Positions 1-12,860 are shown, counted from the stretch's first letter. The stretch is 64,000 nt of DNA from Prostheceraeus crozeri (GCA_907163375.1 CAJQUW010005334.1:744001-808000); one strand, 5' to 3'. Made by a program: numbers and translations. Notes: generated by a model from the sequence alone, not told the origin.

Positions 1-84
1 CGGCATGACATGAAAACGCTGCAATTCGAACAAAAGCCTTGAAATGTTGTCTGGAGCTGTGATGAATAGTCTACTTCACTCCAG

Positions 85-280
85 CGAAAGTGCTTTTCTT
101 CCATAAACAAGCATGGATGACAATGGAATTTTTGAAGAATTTAACAACTGACGCACATCAAATGCTATTCATTGAAAATCATGTAAGTGAGAAACATGTG
201 ATAGAAATAGCCAATGAAAGATTGAAGATGCCAGCGGTTTTGGAGCGAATTCATATTGGCTTCAAATGCAGTCACGTAAG
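85..280 (+). pseudogene. possible pogo/Tigger-like transposase remnant or unassigned exon
   Basis: An open stretch starts right after a CTCCAG acceptor-like site and reads HKQAWMTMEFLKNLTT. This resembles the NKxAWMTxxIFxxWL block of pogo/Tigger (CENP-B-like) transposases. The rest is not recognisable. Perfect donor-like GTAAGT and GTAAGC sites follow at 183 and 277, so a host exon cut by the left window edge is the alternative. Weak evidence. Confidence 0.2.
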
Positions 281-978
281 CCTCCCAATATTTAATCTCT
301 TAACTGAAATATTTTTGTTATCAATCAAATCAACTTGAATATTTACCGACATGAGTTCCCTAAATCAATCTCGAGAAATAATCTTTCATATGAAAATTGA
401 GCTTTATATACTAATGACACATTTATTAAGTAGTATATGAGAACACTTTCATAGAAACGAGAATTGAACATCCCTACCAGAACTTGTGGAGAGTTCTGAA
501 AAACATTTATGATGACTGTCATCTCAAAATTTTCTCTGAACTTTGCGATCCCTGCGAAGTTAAATAACTGTAGCAACAAATATTTTTATCCGACTTTTTG
601 AAATTCGAACCTAGTTTTTTCCAGGTTTCCTAGTGATGCGTATTGGAATGTCATGATTGCTTTTCATTTTATTGATTTTTCTCAAAAAACTGTCGCCAAC
701 GAAATCAAGTGTCAAATTCACTTTGTTTTCTTTAATGTCTCTTGATTTTCTATTTCTATTTTTGTGGTACATATCATTTTTACTGAAACCATTGCCAATT
801 AGTCTCTATTCATAATATCGTGCGATTTTTCTGAAGGGTCAGAGCATCGAGCCTCGACGTATCGCAAACTATTTTTTACAAAATTATTTTCCACGTGATT
901 CGGCAACCAGCTGTCCTTGCGTAAACTTATGCCAGAAAATCCTTTGTAAATGGTTGGACAAATGTTGTGATCATTTTT

Positions 979-1160
979 TTATTCTTCTAGTGTTTCATTT
1001 TCTACATTGTCCATATAAATTATTGCAAGTGGAGGTGCAAAATGTGTCCCCATCGGGCAACCTTTTATTTATAGCTATATCTTATCATCATGTGCTATTT
1101 CATAATTATACGAGACAAATTTCAAAAAAGTCAATAAGTATATCTGTAACACTGAAGCCA
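979..1160 (-). pseudogene. reverse transcriptase fragment (Penelope-like), decayed
   Basis: On the minus strand the frame reads IKGCPMGTHFAPPLAIIYM, a reverse transcriptase palm motif (GxxMGTxFAPPxA) typical of Penelope-like and related RTs. It is preceded by FVSYNYEIAHDDKI, interrupted by two stops, and ends at a stop at 979-981. It is a fragment without flanking element structure. Sequence farther left on this strand is too decayed to assign. Confidence 0.6.
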
Positions 1161-3254
1161 TAAGTCTCGATTTGACTTCAATATTGCTTAGCAAAGTTTT
1201 CTATCACTGTTATACCATCCTTTATGAAAATACTAGGGTATCGAGTTTTGACGTCGAGCGAGACGAAAGCTTGATCACAAACAATATTTTGACTTTTACT
1301 TTTCAATTCATTAATCAATTAGTTAAATATGTCTCAGAACGCATCAATAGTATTAACTCATTGACTGACCACTATTGCTTCATATTATTATTGAACTATT
1401 TCAATAACAAGCACTGCTGAGATGTAAAGTGAGGTATAAGGACAGTTTAAGATGCCTGTTAAAATGTGGATAGTTTCGTGTGGTGATTGGCAATGGCTAT
1501 GAAATGGCGCTTCGATGACTCCTCATTTTTCATGTCACTCTCTTTTCATGTTACATTCATTTGCTTACCGATTTCCAAATACTGTACAGAAATGCAGGCT
1601 GAAATGCTGGTCTGTAAATACATCAGCACATTTTCTTGAATTTCTTAAGTTCAGTGCATTTTATTTGTGAAATCGCAGCTTTGAGCCGCACACGATTCCG
1701 GTCGATGATCGATTCGCGTCTGTTTTTGAATGTGTCGAATGACTTTTCCTTCAAATGATCATTTGAAATAGAGACCACCAGGCACACGGAAAATGTCGAT
1801 TATCAAAAGTCTTCATTAATCATTCGATCAGGCAAAATTGCCGATCAATCTTTCGAATACCTTGCTATTGACACAAGGATTATTGTGCTGACTCCATCTC
1901 TTTGTCTCATTTATCTCCATTATGCCCTACTTACTTCAAACTTTTCAGTACCGCTTAATTGATGTATAATTTATCTCAGCTTGATTGTATTCTGTTCTTT
2001 CAATATGTTGCTCTTCTGGGTGCATTGTTCAGTGTGCTCTAATGAAGTTATTACTTAATGTGTTGGAGGAGATTTGTCTATTCATTCATGGGGACCACCC
2101 TAATGTTGACTTGCAATGACACTTTCCGAATTCTATCCAGATTTGCAAGCGACCCCAGCTTGAGCCTTGATATTTTTGAAACGAAACCTTAAAATTTTTT
2201 TTAACCAATAAATCAATGTCAACGTTGGAATGTTTTGAAGCAAAATACTTGATATTGAGAATAATACAGGGTTTCCAACATTTGATGAGTGGAATACGTC
2301 TGAGTTAGCAACTCTGCTAATGTGACATGCACTGGAGCACACATCTTAGTTGGGATCTGCACTCATCACATGAATCAAAAACAGCTGCTGCATGTCGTGA
2401 TCTAAACAACTCCAACTCTCTGCACACAGATCTTAAATTATCTTTCTCGTGTTAGAATAAACAAAAAGTGAAACCTAAAATTAACAGTATCATTTTATTG
2501 ATAACTCAAATTAGAGAAAATCATCGATGGTGGGTCTATTACCTCGATACGTATGAAGTACTTCTTAGAATTTCTAATAGGTCGAAACGATTCAAAATTT
2601 AGTTTTCTATGTCCATCGATTGTCTGCTGCGAAAAAAGCAGGCTTTAATTTGCGGGCTATTCTCAGCTTATTACGAAAATCAAGTTCAACATCAGATATT
2701 TCAACAATTGTCTGTCTAATGGGCCTATTCAGAAACTCAGCAACGAGGGCATGCATTGCAATGCATCATATAGGCCACCGGATGAAGACAAAAGAATGTC
2801 CCAACTTCAAAAGATAATGCAAAAATGCCGTCCTGAGTCAGGCACATGCTTTAAATGATAATGCGAAAAGATGTGCGATTAATGAATTCGAATTAATGTC
2901 GAATTAATGTAAAAGCGATTAAATGATTTACGGCAGATTGGTCTTTTTTTACATTATTATTTCCAACTTTAAAAGGCTCACTGTGGCAATATGAAACAGT
3001 TTAAAGATCCTAGTTTTCCGTGGTTATAAAGAACTAATATTTTAAGTATGACTATTATGAAACCATTATGAATGAAGTTTTTGAACCTTAGTCGGTGGAT
3101 TTTTTTAACAAGCAAGAGGCACTGCTATTGGTGGTAATTGCAGTCATCTTCTTGCCGTTTTATTTCTTTTACATTACGAATTTATTTTTATGACTAATTT
3201 CATGAAGAATCATAAGTCCGGTCTAGCCAGATATTAGAAGTATCTAATGCTTCT
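1161..3254. other. no gene recognised
   Basis: AT-rich, no open frame with recognisable motifs, no splice-linked exons and no strong repeats seen. Short open frames are at chance level. Confidence 0.5.
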
Positions 3255-3600
3255 AGATACATCGACGACTTACGCATTATTACTTATAAAAAGTTTGATT
3301 CCTTCATAACACTAATTTACCCACCTAGTTAAAAAGCCAGCAGAAATGGGAGCAATAACAAAAACGTAGAGTATCTTGATATCAACGTGAACATCACATA
3401 ATGCGGTACAATTACATCAGCTTTTCAGTAAGTCGGCAATTTTAATTTCCCTGTCACTCTTTTGACCTTTACACAAAATTGTATGCCCTATCAAACAGGT
3501 GCTAGAGTGCTTGCTTGACAGGTTTTAAGAAATGTATACATTGGAAAAAGATTTTATAGAAAAATGCAATCGTGAAGGTGATATTTCTACGGATATTTCT
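3255..3600 (+). pseudogene. Penelope-like reverse transcriptase fragment with YIDD box
   Basis: The frame beginning at 3,255 reads RYIDDLRIITYKKFDSFITL, the catalytic YxDD box of a reverse transcriptase. Downstream it continues with VEYLDINVNI, NFNFPVTLLTFT and, after a frameshift near 3,530, LEKDFIEKCNR. That order (YIDD, LD.NV, FNFPV, FIEKCNR) is the RT thumb side of Penelope-like elements. Several in-frame stops make it a dead copy. It could belong to the same family as the opposite-strand fragment near 1.1 kb. Confidence 0.65.
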
Positions 3601-3894
3601 CTGCTAAGCAGCTCCTTAATAATTGCACGTGCTTCAGTCAAATCAATTTTGAGGTTGCCTCTATGTAGCAGGGCCCGCTTGAATGATTTGAGCGTTCAGG
3701 AGCAGGGGCCGAAACGCGAATCCTCACCGAAGTTCCTGTTGATGACCTCAATTGCACATGCTTTCAATCAAGTAGTGTGTTGTAGTTGTTCTTTCCTTCA
3801 ACCTTGCTGCACAAGACATTGACTTTATAGGGTCCAACGGCGTTTTACTCGGTGTTTGATACTTATCGGGGCAACCCTACCAAAAATGCCTTCG

Positions 3895-4335
3895 AATACT
3901 GGGCACTCCAACGCTCCAACTTCGCCGCCGTGCTTTTGAATCAATAGCCGTGTTCAGAATTTTTCATTCTCTTACCCCAAGTGATCCAACGAAGTTCTTC
4001 AACCCTGTGACTCCAAGGACTCGTGGCCATGACTTCAAAATCTTTAAAAACCATTTGAGGGTTCAAGCCCGTGAATATTTCTCCCAGTGTGTCATTCACG
4101 ACTGGAATTCCCTGCTCCCTGACATTGGCAACTTTACATCCCTACCGAGCTTCAAGAAGAACTTGCACAATTTGCTATTTTGAAAAACGAACTTTGTTAC
4201 TTTCCCAGTAGGCCTACCTGTATATACGATCATCAATGAATTTGTCAACTTTACTTTGTACACCTATGCATGTTGTAAACTTGCTTTGTCTTGGTGCTTT
4301 ATGCACTTATGGGTGTAATAAAATAATAATAACCT
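3895..4335 (+). mobile_element. non-LTR retrotransposon 3' end (CR1-like)
   Basis: The frame reads LGTPTLQLRRRAFESIAVFR and then TPRTRGHDFKIFKNHLRVQA and YFSQCVIHDWNSL, ending at a stop near 4,183. This is the C-terminal tail after the RT thumb in CR1/Jockey-type LINEs (short-peptide Arg repeats followed by WNSLP). The 3' UTR ends in an AATAAAATAATAATAA tail at about 4,318-4,333, the usual microsatellite tail of this class. The 5' part is missing. Confidence 0.75.
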
Positions 4336-4339
4336 GTAG

Positions 4340-5930
4340 GAAACGCCACATGGATTCTTTGGACGGATCAAATTCTTTTCACTTATAGCTATTTCTGACT
4401 TCATTTTCCCCTCAATCAAAGTATTAAGTTTTGTTCTGACGCAATCATGACATCTGTAGCATCTGAGCAATCAGACCTGTAGATTCAGAGTTATTAATTA
4501 GTTTTCATATAAGCAAATGTCGCAATCAATGCACAGTCTAATACATAGTGTGGCAGAACGGCAGGATTTCTCGCAGGAAAATATTTTTTTTGATTCTACT
4601 CATGCTTGCATAGGATGCCTATTTTTTGAATGCTATTACCATCTGTATCCATTATATATAATCCTTAATTTTACAGTGGCTTCACTTGCAGCATGTCACG
4701 ATTTGTTATTTACTTATCCATCTTTCGCAAATTTCGCCCTTACTAATTTGATTATTGATCGACTGGTGAATAATTGATAAAAGTAGTAGTCATATGTTAG
4801 TCCATAGCATGATATCGAACATAGTGATATTGACTTGATATGCAATTGCAAAAATAGTGACGTGGTAATTTCTCGTGGTATTTATTTCATCCAATTCTAA
4901 TCTGAATTTCTGATTAAGTCAGCCACAACCACTCATAACGAGTAGCAATTCTTATACTACAAGCGTGATGAAGCATTATCACATGTTTGAAGAATTTCAT
5001 CCTCTGATGTGTGACTTCGCTGCTACGATATTTCACGTGATTTCAATGTATGGAATTGCTCAAAATAAAGAAAAATTCCTTGTTCTGTTGAGAGAGAAGT
5101 GCCTGGCCTACTCGTACATAGAGCAAACATCGGTTCTTGTACTAAAATATATTGTTTAGGATTGCGTTGATAATTCTGTGATACTATGTCTAAAATCACT
5201 GTTGTGAAGCATGTCTGATTTTCCACCTTGATATCAGTGTGTCTGCAGAGAGCATGCACATGTAAATCAATGCAGTCAACTCATTATGTTATGTCAAATA
5301 TATTTCGATCTCATAAATTCAATTTAAAACTCTCTCATGGTGCTGTTTGCGAGTACAATCAAGTTGCAATGATTCAGCTGTCTAACCCAAGTCAAAAAAT
5401 CTGATTCTGTTGACTTATGAGTGTTCCCAGTTTAGAAATGCTTGTCAAAGACATCTGCAGCTATGTGGCATGTACTACTGTGTTGAAGATTGAAGCTCTG
5501 AATTGTACTAGCTCCAGTCAAGTGAGGACATTCAAATCCAGATGTTAGTCTCAGCAAAGTGTTGTTGGTAGATGATTGCCAATATATGGATGATGATAAT
5601 TAACTTTTCACATTTTGTCTCACTCGAGCAACTGCAATTAGTACTTGCAATCTAAATGCAATAGTCCTTAATTATAATTCATCACTTTTCAATCAAATTG
5701 CTTTACATGTGACCTGTCAATGAAGGAAATGGAAAGCGGTAGATCGTGGAAATCTGGATTCACTTAATGGTGTTACATTAGTGTTACAAATGATAAATAG
5801 AGTAAAAATAAGATTGAACAAGAAAGATTTGATAGCCATATTTTTGTGTGAGCTTGGTCTTGTGAAGTAGACAATTACTTTAGGGTGCGACGTGAATGCT
5901 TTCGCTTAGTCGATCCGCTAGTCTGGATCG
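4340..5930. other. no gene recognised
   Basis: AT-rich spacer. Short open frames at about 4.5 and 5.0 kb show no motif, no conserved splice context and no repeat structure. Confidence 0.5.
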
Positions 5931-5993
5931 CTAACCAACGCGAAAGAAAATGTAAGAACTGAAAAGCATTATTAGTTAAAACGAAGGGTAAAC
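5931..5993 (+). repeat. dispersed 65 bp repeat, copy 1
   Basis: The sequence from CGCTAACCAACGCGAAAGAA to AAAACGAAGGGTAAACTA recurs at 8,455-8,521 in the same orientation with about 85-90% identity by eye. The two copies bracket the LINE fragment and SINE pair, suggesting a repeat split by, or duplicated around, later insertions. Confidence 0.7.
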
Positions 5994-6039
5994 TATCATA
6001 ATGGTGACTCCAGAGGTGGTAAACAAAGGCAAGCTGAAC

Positions 6040-7365
6040 AAGTCAATAAGTCAATAAATGTTTATTTCCAAAACTTTTGGAAAACATTTAGAGAACATTC
6101 AATAGCAACACATTGAACACACTTACATACATATATAGGAAAAGGTAGAAAAAGAGTGCGTGTGGTCAATAAAAAAAGAAGCAATTTTTATTAAGGAAGG
6201 AGAGGTGAATGAACTTTTGATCCCTTTTTGGATGTTAATTAGTTTTTTCTTTGGAAATCAAGCGCATTGTTTGTTTTCTGAAGAAACTTAGCGATGGCTT
6301 TTATATTTTTTGGAATCAGATCATTCATCAATTCATGAAACTCAGTTATGTTAGCGCAATAACACAACACTGGTGCTATTTCTTATCGAATTTTATTATA
6401 CGCGGAACATTCAATCATAAAGTGATAGAAAGTTTCTACTTTTGAATCATTACATAGCTCAGAGAGACGCTCTTTAAACTTCAGTCTATTATTATGACTC
6501 TCTGTTGCGACATCTAATTTTTGATTTTTTGTTCTAAATTTTAGGATGTTGTTGATATCGTTGCAGTCAATATCAAAGTTTAGATATGTTTCCATATTGT
6601 TTTCAAACCGGCACAATTCTAAATAACTGAAACTAGAATGACTGTCTTTCGCTGTGGAAATCCATTTTTCTCTAACATAATGAGTTAACCTTGTTTTTAC
6701 AACTTTTGAATGTGACTTTTTATCAGCTGCCAACTGCTCATCCCATAATTCTGATAGATTAAGTCTTGCGAGTAATTGCTTCATTCGCCAGCACCATACC
6801 TACTATGATATTCATTTGAAATTATAGCCAAATATAACTTATGGTATACCTCCTTTATCAAACTTCCTTCATCAGTCGTGACTATTTTTATCCAATAAAA
6901 TATTGCTGCTTTATAAAGCTGACAATCCATACGATATATTCCAAATTCACCAATAAGACAGCAATTTGGTGTAGTCTGCTTTAAACTATAATATCTTTTA
7001 TAAAATTGAAACTGTGTCTGATCTAAACTTTTTAGATTGCTAAAGAAGCAGAATTCAGCACAGTACCTCATTTTAGACATTGCAAACATATCAAATGTAT
7101 TTTTCAAAATTTCATCAGTAACTTGTCCAAACTCTCAACTGTTTAGCTGTGAGATAAGCAGCTTGCGTACCTTTAGTCTTCAAATGCTCTAAATCATGTT
7201 TATTATTTTTTGTTATCCACATTTCTAAATATTTATATTTATCAACAACTTCAATGGATGTCCTTATGCCGTCAAGATGGACATCTAATTTATCAATTTT
7301 TGAATTCAGATCTTGAGTCATGATTTTAGTTTTGTCATAATTAATGCTGAGGCCATGGCTGATTA
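6040..7365 (-). mobile_element. non-LTR retrotransposon, RT C-terminal part
   Basis: Three minus-strand frames line up as one broken protein. 7,365-7,115 reads HGLSINYDKTKIMTQD then VDKYKYLEMWITKNNKHDLE, the RT thumb (KTKxM, KYLG-type). 7,107-6,781 and 6,784-6,383 continue with ILKFRTKNQKLDVATES, ERLSELCNDSKVETFYHFMI and ECSAY, a C-terminal Cys-rich tail (Cys, His, Cys) seen in many LINEs. Frames shift near 7,110 and 6,782. The element's 3' end is probably near 6,040, where ATTTATTGACTTATTGACTT forms a short tail on the minus strand. The RT core is absent. Confidence 0.7.
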
Positions 7366-7540
7366 TGGCACTCTGATATGTGAGAGAGGAGGAGAAACTG
7401 AAGTTGATGTGGAAGAAACTACTCCTGAGACATTGCCTCCCTCGATTAGAACATGATCAAGTCAAGAGGAGCGAAGAATGTAGTTTCATCTTTATAGCGC
7501 TGTAATCAATCAAGCAATTGAATATCTAGAGAGAAAGATA

Positions 7541-7695
7541 ACTATTAAGTCAATAAAAGACGGTAGACACCAACAACCTTGATTCCCGACCGCACTCGCC
7601 CGGCCCAGGAATCGAGCTGAAGTCCTCGGTGGAGACGAGCTCGCACCTTCTTCACTAGGCCACGCTGATGGCAATAAATGGCTGTTTCTGTCAAT
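7541..7695 (-). mobile_element. tRNA-derived SINE, copy A
   Basis: Read on the minus strand it begins about GCCATCAGCGTGGCCTAGTG and carries an RNA polymerase III A-box-like block (TGGCCTAGTGAAGAAGG) and a B-box-like block (AGCTCGATTCC), then a shared unique tail ending in TATTGACTTAATAGTT. It matches copy B at 7,765-7,905 over its length but in opposite orientation. Confidence 0.7.
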
Positions 7696-7764
7696 AATAA
7701 TAGGACAATAAGCTGTTGATATCACTTGGAGATGACTTCTACTTTCACTCGCATTCCTTTTGCA

Positions 7765-7905
7765 CCGTCAGTGTGGCTTAGTTAGGAAGGTGCGAGGTCG
7801 TCTTCAACGCGGAATTCGGTTTGATTCCTGAGTCTGGCGATTGCGGTCGGGGAATGAAGGTTGTTGGTGTCTTGTATTGACTTAATAGTTGTGATTCTCT
7901 TTTGA
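7765..7905 (+). mobile_element. tRNA-derived SINE, copy B
   Basis: Starts near GCACCGTCAGTGTGGCTTAG. A-box-like TGGCTTAGTTAGGAAGG and B-box-like GGTTTGATTCC are spaced as in tRNA-related SINEs. The tail (GGTTGTTGGTGTCTTGTATT onward) is shared with copy A. The head would not fold as a functional tRNA gene, so this is a SINE and not a tRNA. Confidence 0.7.
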
Positions 7906-8454
7906 TATTCAATATGCTTCGACAAAACTTTTGTTGTCAATCAAGCCGTTTATTTGGTGAATGATTCTAATGACAACTTTACATCTAAAATTTGACATGA
8001 ATATTGATCTCAACTAAAACACTACATGCACCAGTGCTCCTGCATTAATACTTGTGGTTCAGTGTTTAAATTAGCATAAATATTGTGTTATCTTTATGTC
8101 CATTTATTCTTTAAGACATTATGGAATAGGCACTTACATGTACTCCGTCAAAGGAGGCACTTCTCTCAAAACAGCAATCGGGAAAAGACTCCAATAGCAG
8201 ATATCCTGCCGTGGCGGTCATGATGCTGAAGGAGAAGAATATTTTGTACTGTAAAAGGATAAATGTAATTCACTCGGAGATTGCCAACGAATGTCCGTCA
8301 ATATTCTGACAACTCTGTTTCATGAGTTGCAAAGTTACCAATTGATAGTTGAGTCGAACAGCTGTCTTTTAGTTCCCCTAGATTGTTACGTTATTTAAGT
8401 CACACAACAGACTGTGAAACCAATCGAATCTCTCTGATTGGAAACATTTCCTGA

Positions 8455-8521
8455 TCGCTAACCAACGTGAAAGAAAATATAAGGACTGAAAAACATTGTT
8501 TGTTAAAACGAAGAGCAAACT
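8455..8521 (+). repeat. dispersed 65 bp repeat, copy 2
   Basis: Second copy of the repeat seen at 5,931-5,993, direct orientation. It starts GATCGCTAACCAACGTGAAA and ends near AACGAAGAGCAAACTTTA. Confidence 0.7.
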
Positions 8522-8529
8522 TTATCAGT

Positions 8530-10131
8530 CACTATTTTCGTTTAGTCTCTGAAAATTTTCAATCAATTGAGCAAATACTAAGTTGGTTTTCTTAGATTAT
8601 ATTGGAATGACTTGTGTGCATATATTCCACTCGATACGAATAAGTGACGAAACTAAAAATGTCTCATGTCTATGATTCACTTCAATGTATGCTGAGTAAT
8701 TATTAAGAAACAAATATGAGACGATCCGTCACTTGTGGATAATGCTGCTATGATATTCTTTCTCTGCTCAATCTAAATTGCTGACCGGATAAAATATATC
8801 AGAGACCACTGTTACTTAATTACCCCTTCGGAAAAAGAGAGACAGGCAGATTCCTCTAGCCTCAGGCTAAATCTTAGTAGAGATGTAAGTGCAAACTTAA
8901 TAAAGTCTCCTCGCAAGCCTCGACATCTCAGTTTTGTATTTTCAGTTCAAATCTTGTTAAGCGACATTTTCTTGATAAAGATGGGACATTGAATAACAAC
9001 GAAATTAAGAGTCAACTTCTAAAAATTGTAACTGTTTTTTTCAGAAAATTCTAAGCTACATCACACTTTCCGCCTGGAAAATGAGAGCAGGACAAGCAAG
9101 AAAAGCAACACCTGAGTTTGGAGCAGGCTGTAATTTTGGCAGTCGGTGTCATCGCAAACCCAACGGCATTCGGCCACGTTTTGTAGTTTTTAACACAATT
9201 CGTCACAATTTCGAGCCAAATCATCAGTTTAAACAAACTTAAGAAAGACCTGAGTCTTCGAATGTGTTTAGGAAGGAGTGAAGGACAAATCGGGAATAAA
9301 ATGTCTTTTACTTTAAATATTGATTCAACAAACAACTTGAAACTGAACCAAAAAATGAATAATTGGAAAGTGCTACGGACACCTTTTCCTGCAGAAGTGA
9401 GCGCCTAAAAGAGGAAACCATTACTCCGGACCGGATGAACAGGGCACTTAAGATCAAAGTTTTGGAGTGCCAGCTAAAACGCATTAATGTCGACTCAACT
9501 TACCAGTGTGCTTTAATTATCACCACACATTCGCCTGTACAAAATTCAATCAAAGACCAATCAGTGCAATTTTATAGAATTTCAAGATTATAACAACATG
9601 ATGAGTTAATAAATTTAGTATTGGATAAAGTACCAGGTAACATTATTATAGTGCATCATTCTATTTACAGTTAATAGGATGGCAGTCTATTCACAAAGTC
9701 GAACTTCAATTTGATGTTTAAGAAACTGATCATTAGTATACTTAAAGATATCAATATCGCAAAGTTGAACTTCGATTTCATTGAGGATGAACTCGAATTT
9801 GAAATAGTTGAGCCTTAAGATGAAAGCAAGTTGATCTTCATTTAAAAACTAGTGTAGCTTTTATTCAAAAGTTGAGTTTTAATCAATGGTGTCTGCTTGT
9901 TGAAGTTGAACATCCTTATATGATGTAAACATTCTTGTAACGAACCCATGATCGAATTTCTTCCAATTTGTGAAAATGTTCCTTCTTCTGTTTTGATTTA
10001 ATCGCTTATGTTTTGAACACATAATTCCTTATTGTTTGTTTCTTAATACTTTTACTTCGTGTGCATGTAACTTAGCACTGTATATAAAGCAATTTTTTAG
10101 ATCGCAGGTCTCATGATGAAGATCTTTACAT
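8530..10131. other. no gene recognised
   Basis: Two opposing short frames at 9.05-9.6 kb (94 and 76 codons) show no motif or neighbours that support coding. No element ends were identified. Confidence 0.45.
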
Positions 10132-10567
10132 GACATTGGGCCGTATGCATAAAAATGAGATTTTCTCAAAAAGAAGTTCTCAGATATGAAGCTAAAATAT
10201 TCTCATACTTAAGATTTTCTCATTTATGTATGCATAAAGTTCTGCTCGGAGTAGAAGAAATTCTCTTTCAATGCTAAGATATTTGCAGCGGTTGATTGAC
10301 AGATTTTGTCACCACCTGCAATGAGATCGTGAGCAATATCACACTTAATGCAAAACAAACGAGAATTTCTTTTTCTCATGCTCCTAGTTTAATACAATCA
10401 CAAGCGAATTTTTGTTCATGAGCCAATCATGTAGTCAAATACAAATTCCAACTATGCATCACTTATTTTTGTTGTCGTAGTCCTCATTTGTGATTGGTCG
10501 ATCGCGCTGTTTCCATGTTGCTAAACGAATATCTTCTTTCGTCGGACGTTTACCATTTATACGATCG

Positions 10568-11209
10568 ATGCACTTCAGTGAGATGTCTACTGCAAGCACA
10601 GCAGAATTATTGGAGAATGAAAATAAAATTCCCGTCGATATACTGAAGACCTATCCAGTTTTACTTGAGAAAAGCAACACACCACAATAAAAATCGAAGA
10701 AAGGTGAGGCGATTGCTCAAGTGTGTACATCTATGACGCAATTGTTGGGTCGACCTTTTGATAAGGAAAAAATGATCAAGAAAATAGCAAATTTGAAGAT
10801 GCGCGTCAAAAATAAAAGTGACAGAAACAAGACTGGTAACAAACCAATCAATTTATTGAAGTGGGAGAGAAATCTGCTTAATCTTCTTATGCATGACGAA
10901 AATCCTACCTTCGCGCGCTTAGAAGGAGCTGTCTCAGCTGGATTTGAATCGTCCATGGAGAATCTTCCTGAATACTCATGCTCAGCAAAGTCATCGGTAC
11001 CGGGGAAAAGGAAGAAGAAAGATCTCGCCGGTGAGACTCCAGAAACGAAAAATCTGAATAACACCGAGTTGCAGAGATTGATTTTACTTGAACAATTGTC
11101 TTACGTCCGCTTAAAGAAGAAATACTTAGGAGAGAAAAGACGTCTTGTTGATGTGAGTAATAGTTGCCATGATGAGCAAGTGACTGACTATACCTTAACA
11201 CAGTTGTAA
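10568..11209 (+). pseudogene. Harbinger Myb/SANT-like accessory protein, one stop
   Basis: One frame runs from ATG 10,568 to the stop at 11,207 with a single in-frame TAA at 10,688. The N-terminal part (ILKTYPVLLEKSNTP) and the next block (GEAIAQV, LLGRPFDKEKMIKKIANLKM, RVKNKSD) resemble the DNA-binding Myb/SANT-like protein that PIF/Harbinger elements use together with their transposase. The C-terminal helix (ELQRLILLEQLSYVRLKKKY) is rich in Leu, Lys and Arg and is typical of this family. Located on the strand opposite the transposase, inside shared TIRs. An ATG at 10,583 is an equal start candidate. Confidence 0.65.
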
Positions 11210-12289
11210 TACTTTCTCTGTAGTGAAAATCGCTTATTTAAGTTTTAATTGAACTATTTGGAATCACTTGTGTTTTCTTACTCATTTGCAAAGTGGACTG
11301 AGTCAGTTAGTGGAAAAAGTAAACCAGGTTCTTTATATAAATAAAAATCATGATTTCAATCAATCCTGATGTAAACTGATATGTGCCATTGAAGCGAATT
11401 ATGCCTTTCTGGTCAGCCATAAGGGACAGTTATTTAATAAAAAATAAGATTTATAAAAGTATTATACCAACTGTTAAGGATTTCTGAAGACATAAGGGCA
11501 ATATACAACTGATTCACTGAAAACAGCTGCAATAGAAATTCTGAAGCCATGGAATTTAAGTTATTAACTGATAAATTATATATTGATCACTGTTTGAGGT
11601 CTGTGGAAAGCCATATGTCCACCACATACAAAATAGGCATATGTCCGTTGCGATACTGAAAACGTACATATTATTGCTCATGTCGGAAAGCATGTTTCAC
11701 AAAAGAATGATGTTACATGTCATTTAACGATTACAGCCGAAAGTCGACACCTAAGCATAACACATGAGACATATGAGGACGGGCTGATAAGAGGTCAAAG
11801 AATTTTATGCAAGCGTTCACACGATTCAAGAATTTGAATTGATATCTAGAAGTATACTAAATCATCGATCGTGGTTAACTTAAATTACTTATGTGTCTGC
11901 TAAATCGGTTCAAGTTTTGTCTGACATATCAGATAAAAACTTTTTCCTACATTCTTCGACATATGAAGTTATTGTAAATATACATAAGCGGCCCATCTGT
12001 GACACTCAATGACATTCAAGGACATTTTTAGGCCGCGGACACCATGTTTCATGTTCTATAAACAATAATTACGATATGTGCTTTACCATCAGTCGATCCC
12101 TCCGAATGTCCCGACAAATCTCGACTCACTAAGCTCGATGATTCAGCCAATATATCAACCGACAGTCTCAGGGTCTATGGCCTCATGGAGATTTACCTTT
12201 AACATCTTCGTGATTGTCATTATTGCTGCTATTTCCTTTTTTCTTCATTGTTCAGTAAAAAGTAAAATTACTATTTACTTTTGATTACA

Positions 12290-12860
12290 GAAAAGATTCC
12301 TGTAGAGTACTACATGTACTAGTGTGTATACGGTGTCAACCGACATCTCGTATATATCCTTTAAATAAAACCTGTACAGTTCTGAATTTTTGAAGATCTG
12401 GTTATCGTGAACAGATCCAGGTCAACTTACGTCGATACTTGTAAACATCCATTTTTCGTTACAAGTGACTTGTACGTTTAATGTTGGTGTTCCTTTGAGG
12501 GTTGATGTATTCATCTCCAAATGCATCCTTAGATTTATCGTTTCTGATGTGTGTACAATCAAGTGCTCCTATACACGATGGAAACCCACCTCGTCGAACC
12601 AACTGACTTTTGCCTTTCGTTTCTCAGCAGCATTTACGGGAAATTTTGTCCATTGTTTCGCCATTGCGGCTATTTAACGGGACTGTTTCGTTTATTGTTC
12701 TCGAAACTGTACATTGGTGAAAGCCAGTTTGTTCAGCAATATGAGTTTGAAAACCTGGATTGGCAAGATACACCTTCTGTTTAGATGAAACTGCACCACC
12801 CCTTGTTTCTGAGGTTTGGAAGATTATAAGATGCCAACCACTCGATATTTTCTTCGTCAA
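12290..12860 (-). pseudogene. Harbinger DDE transposase, heavily decayed
   Basis: Minus-strand frames give, in order, an HTH-like block (FQTHIAEQTGFHQCTVSRTI), GALDCTHIRNDKSKDAF (first catalytic Asp in the family's IDCTHI motif), and WPGSVHDNQIFKNSELY (second Asp). These are collinear with PIF/Harbinger transposases. The frame changes at least twice and contains stops. The final catalytic Glu region was not found between 11,210 and 12,290, so the C-terminal end is lost or unreadable. Confidence 0.65.

Noticed and set aside
10717-11201. Two antisense frames of about 100 codons
   Set aside because: Shadows of the Myb-like Harbinger gene on the plus strand, which has family-typical sequence.
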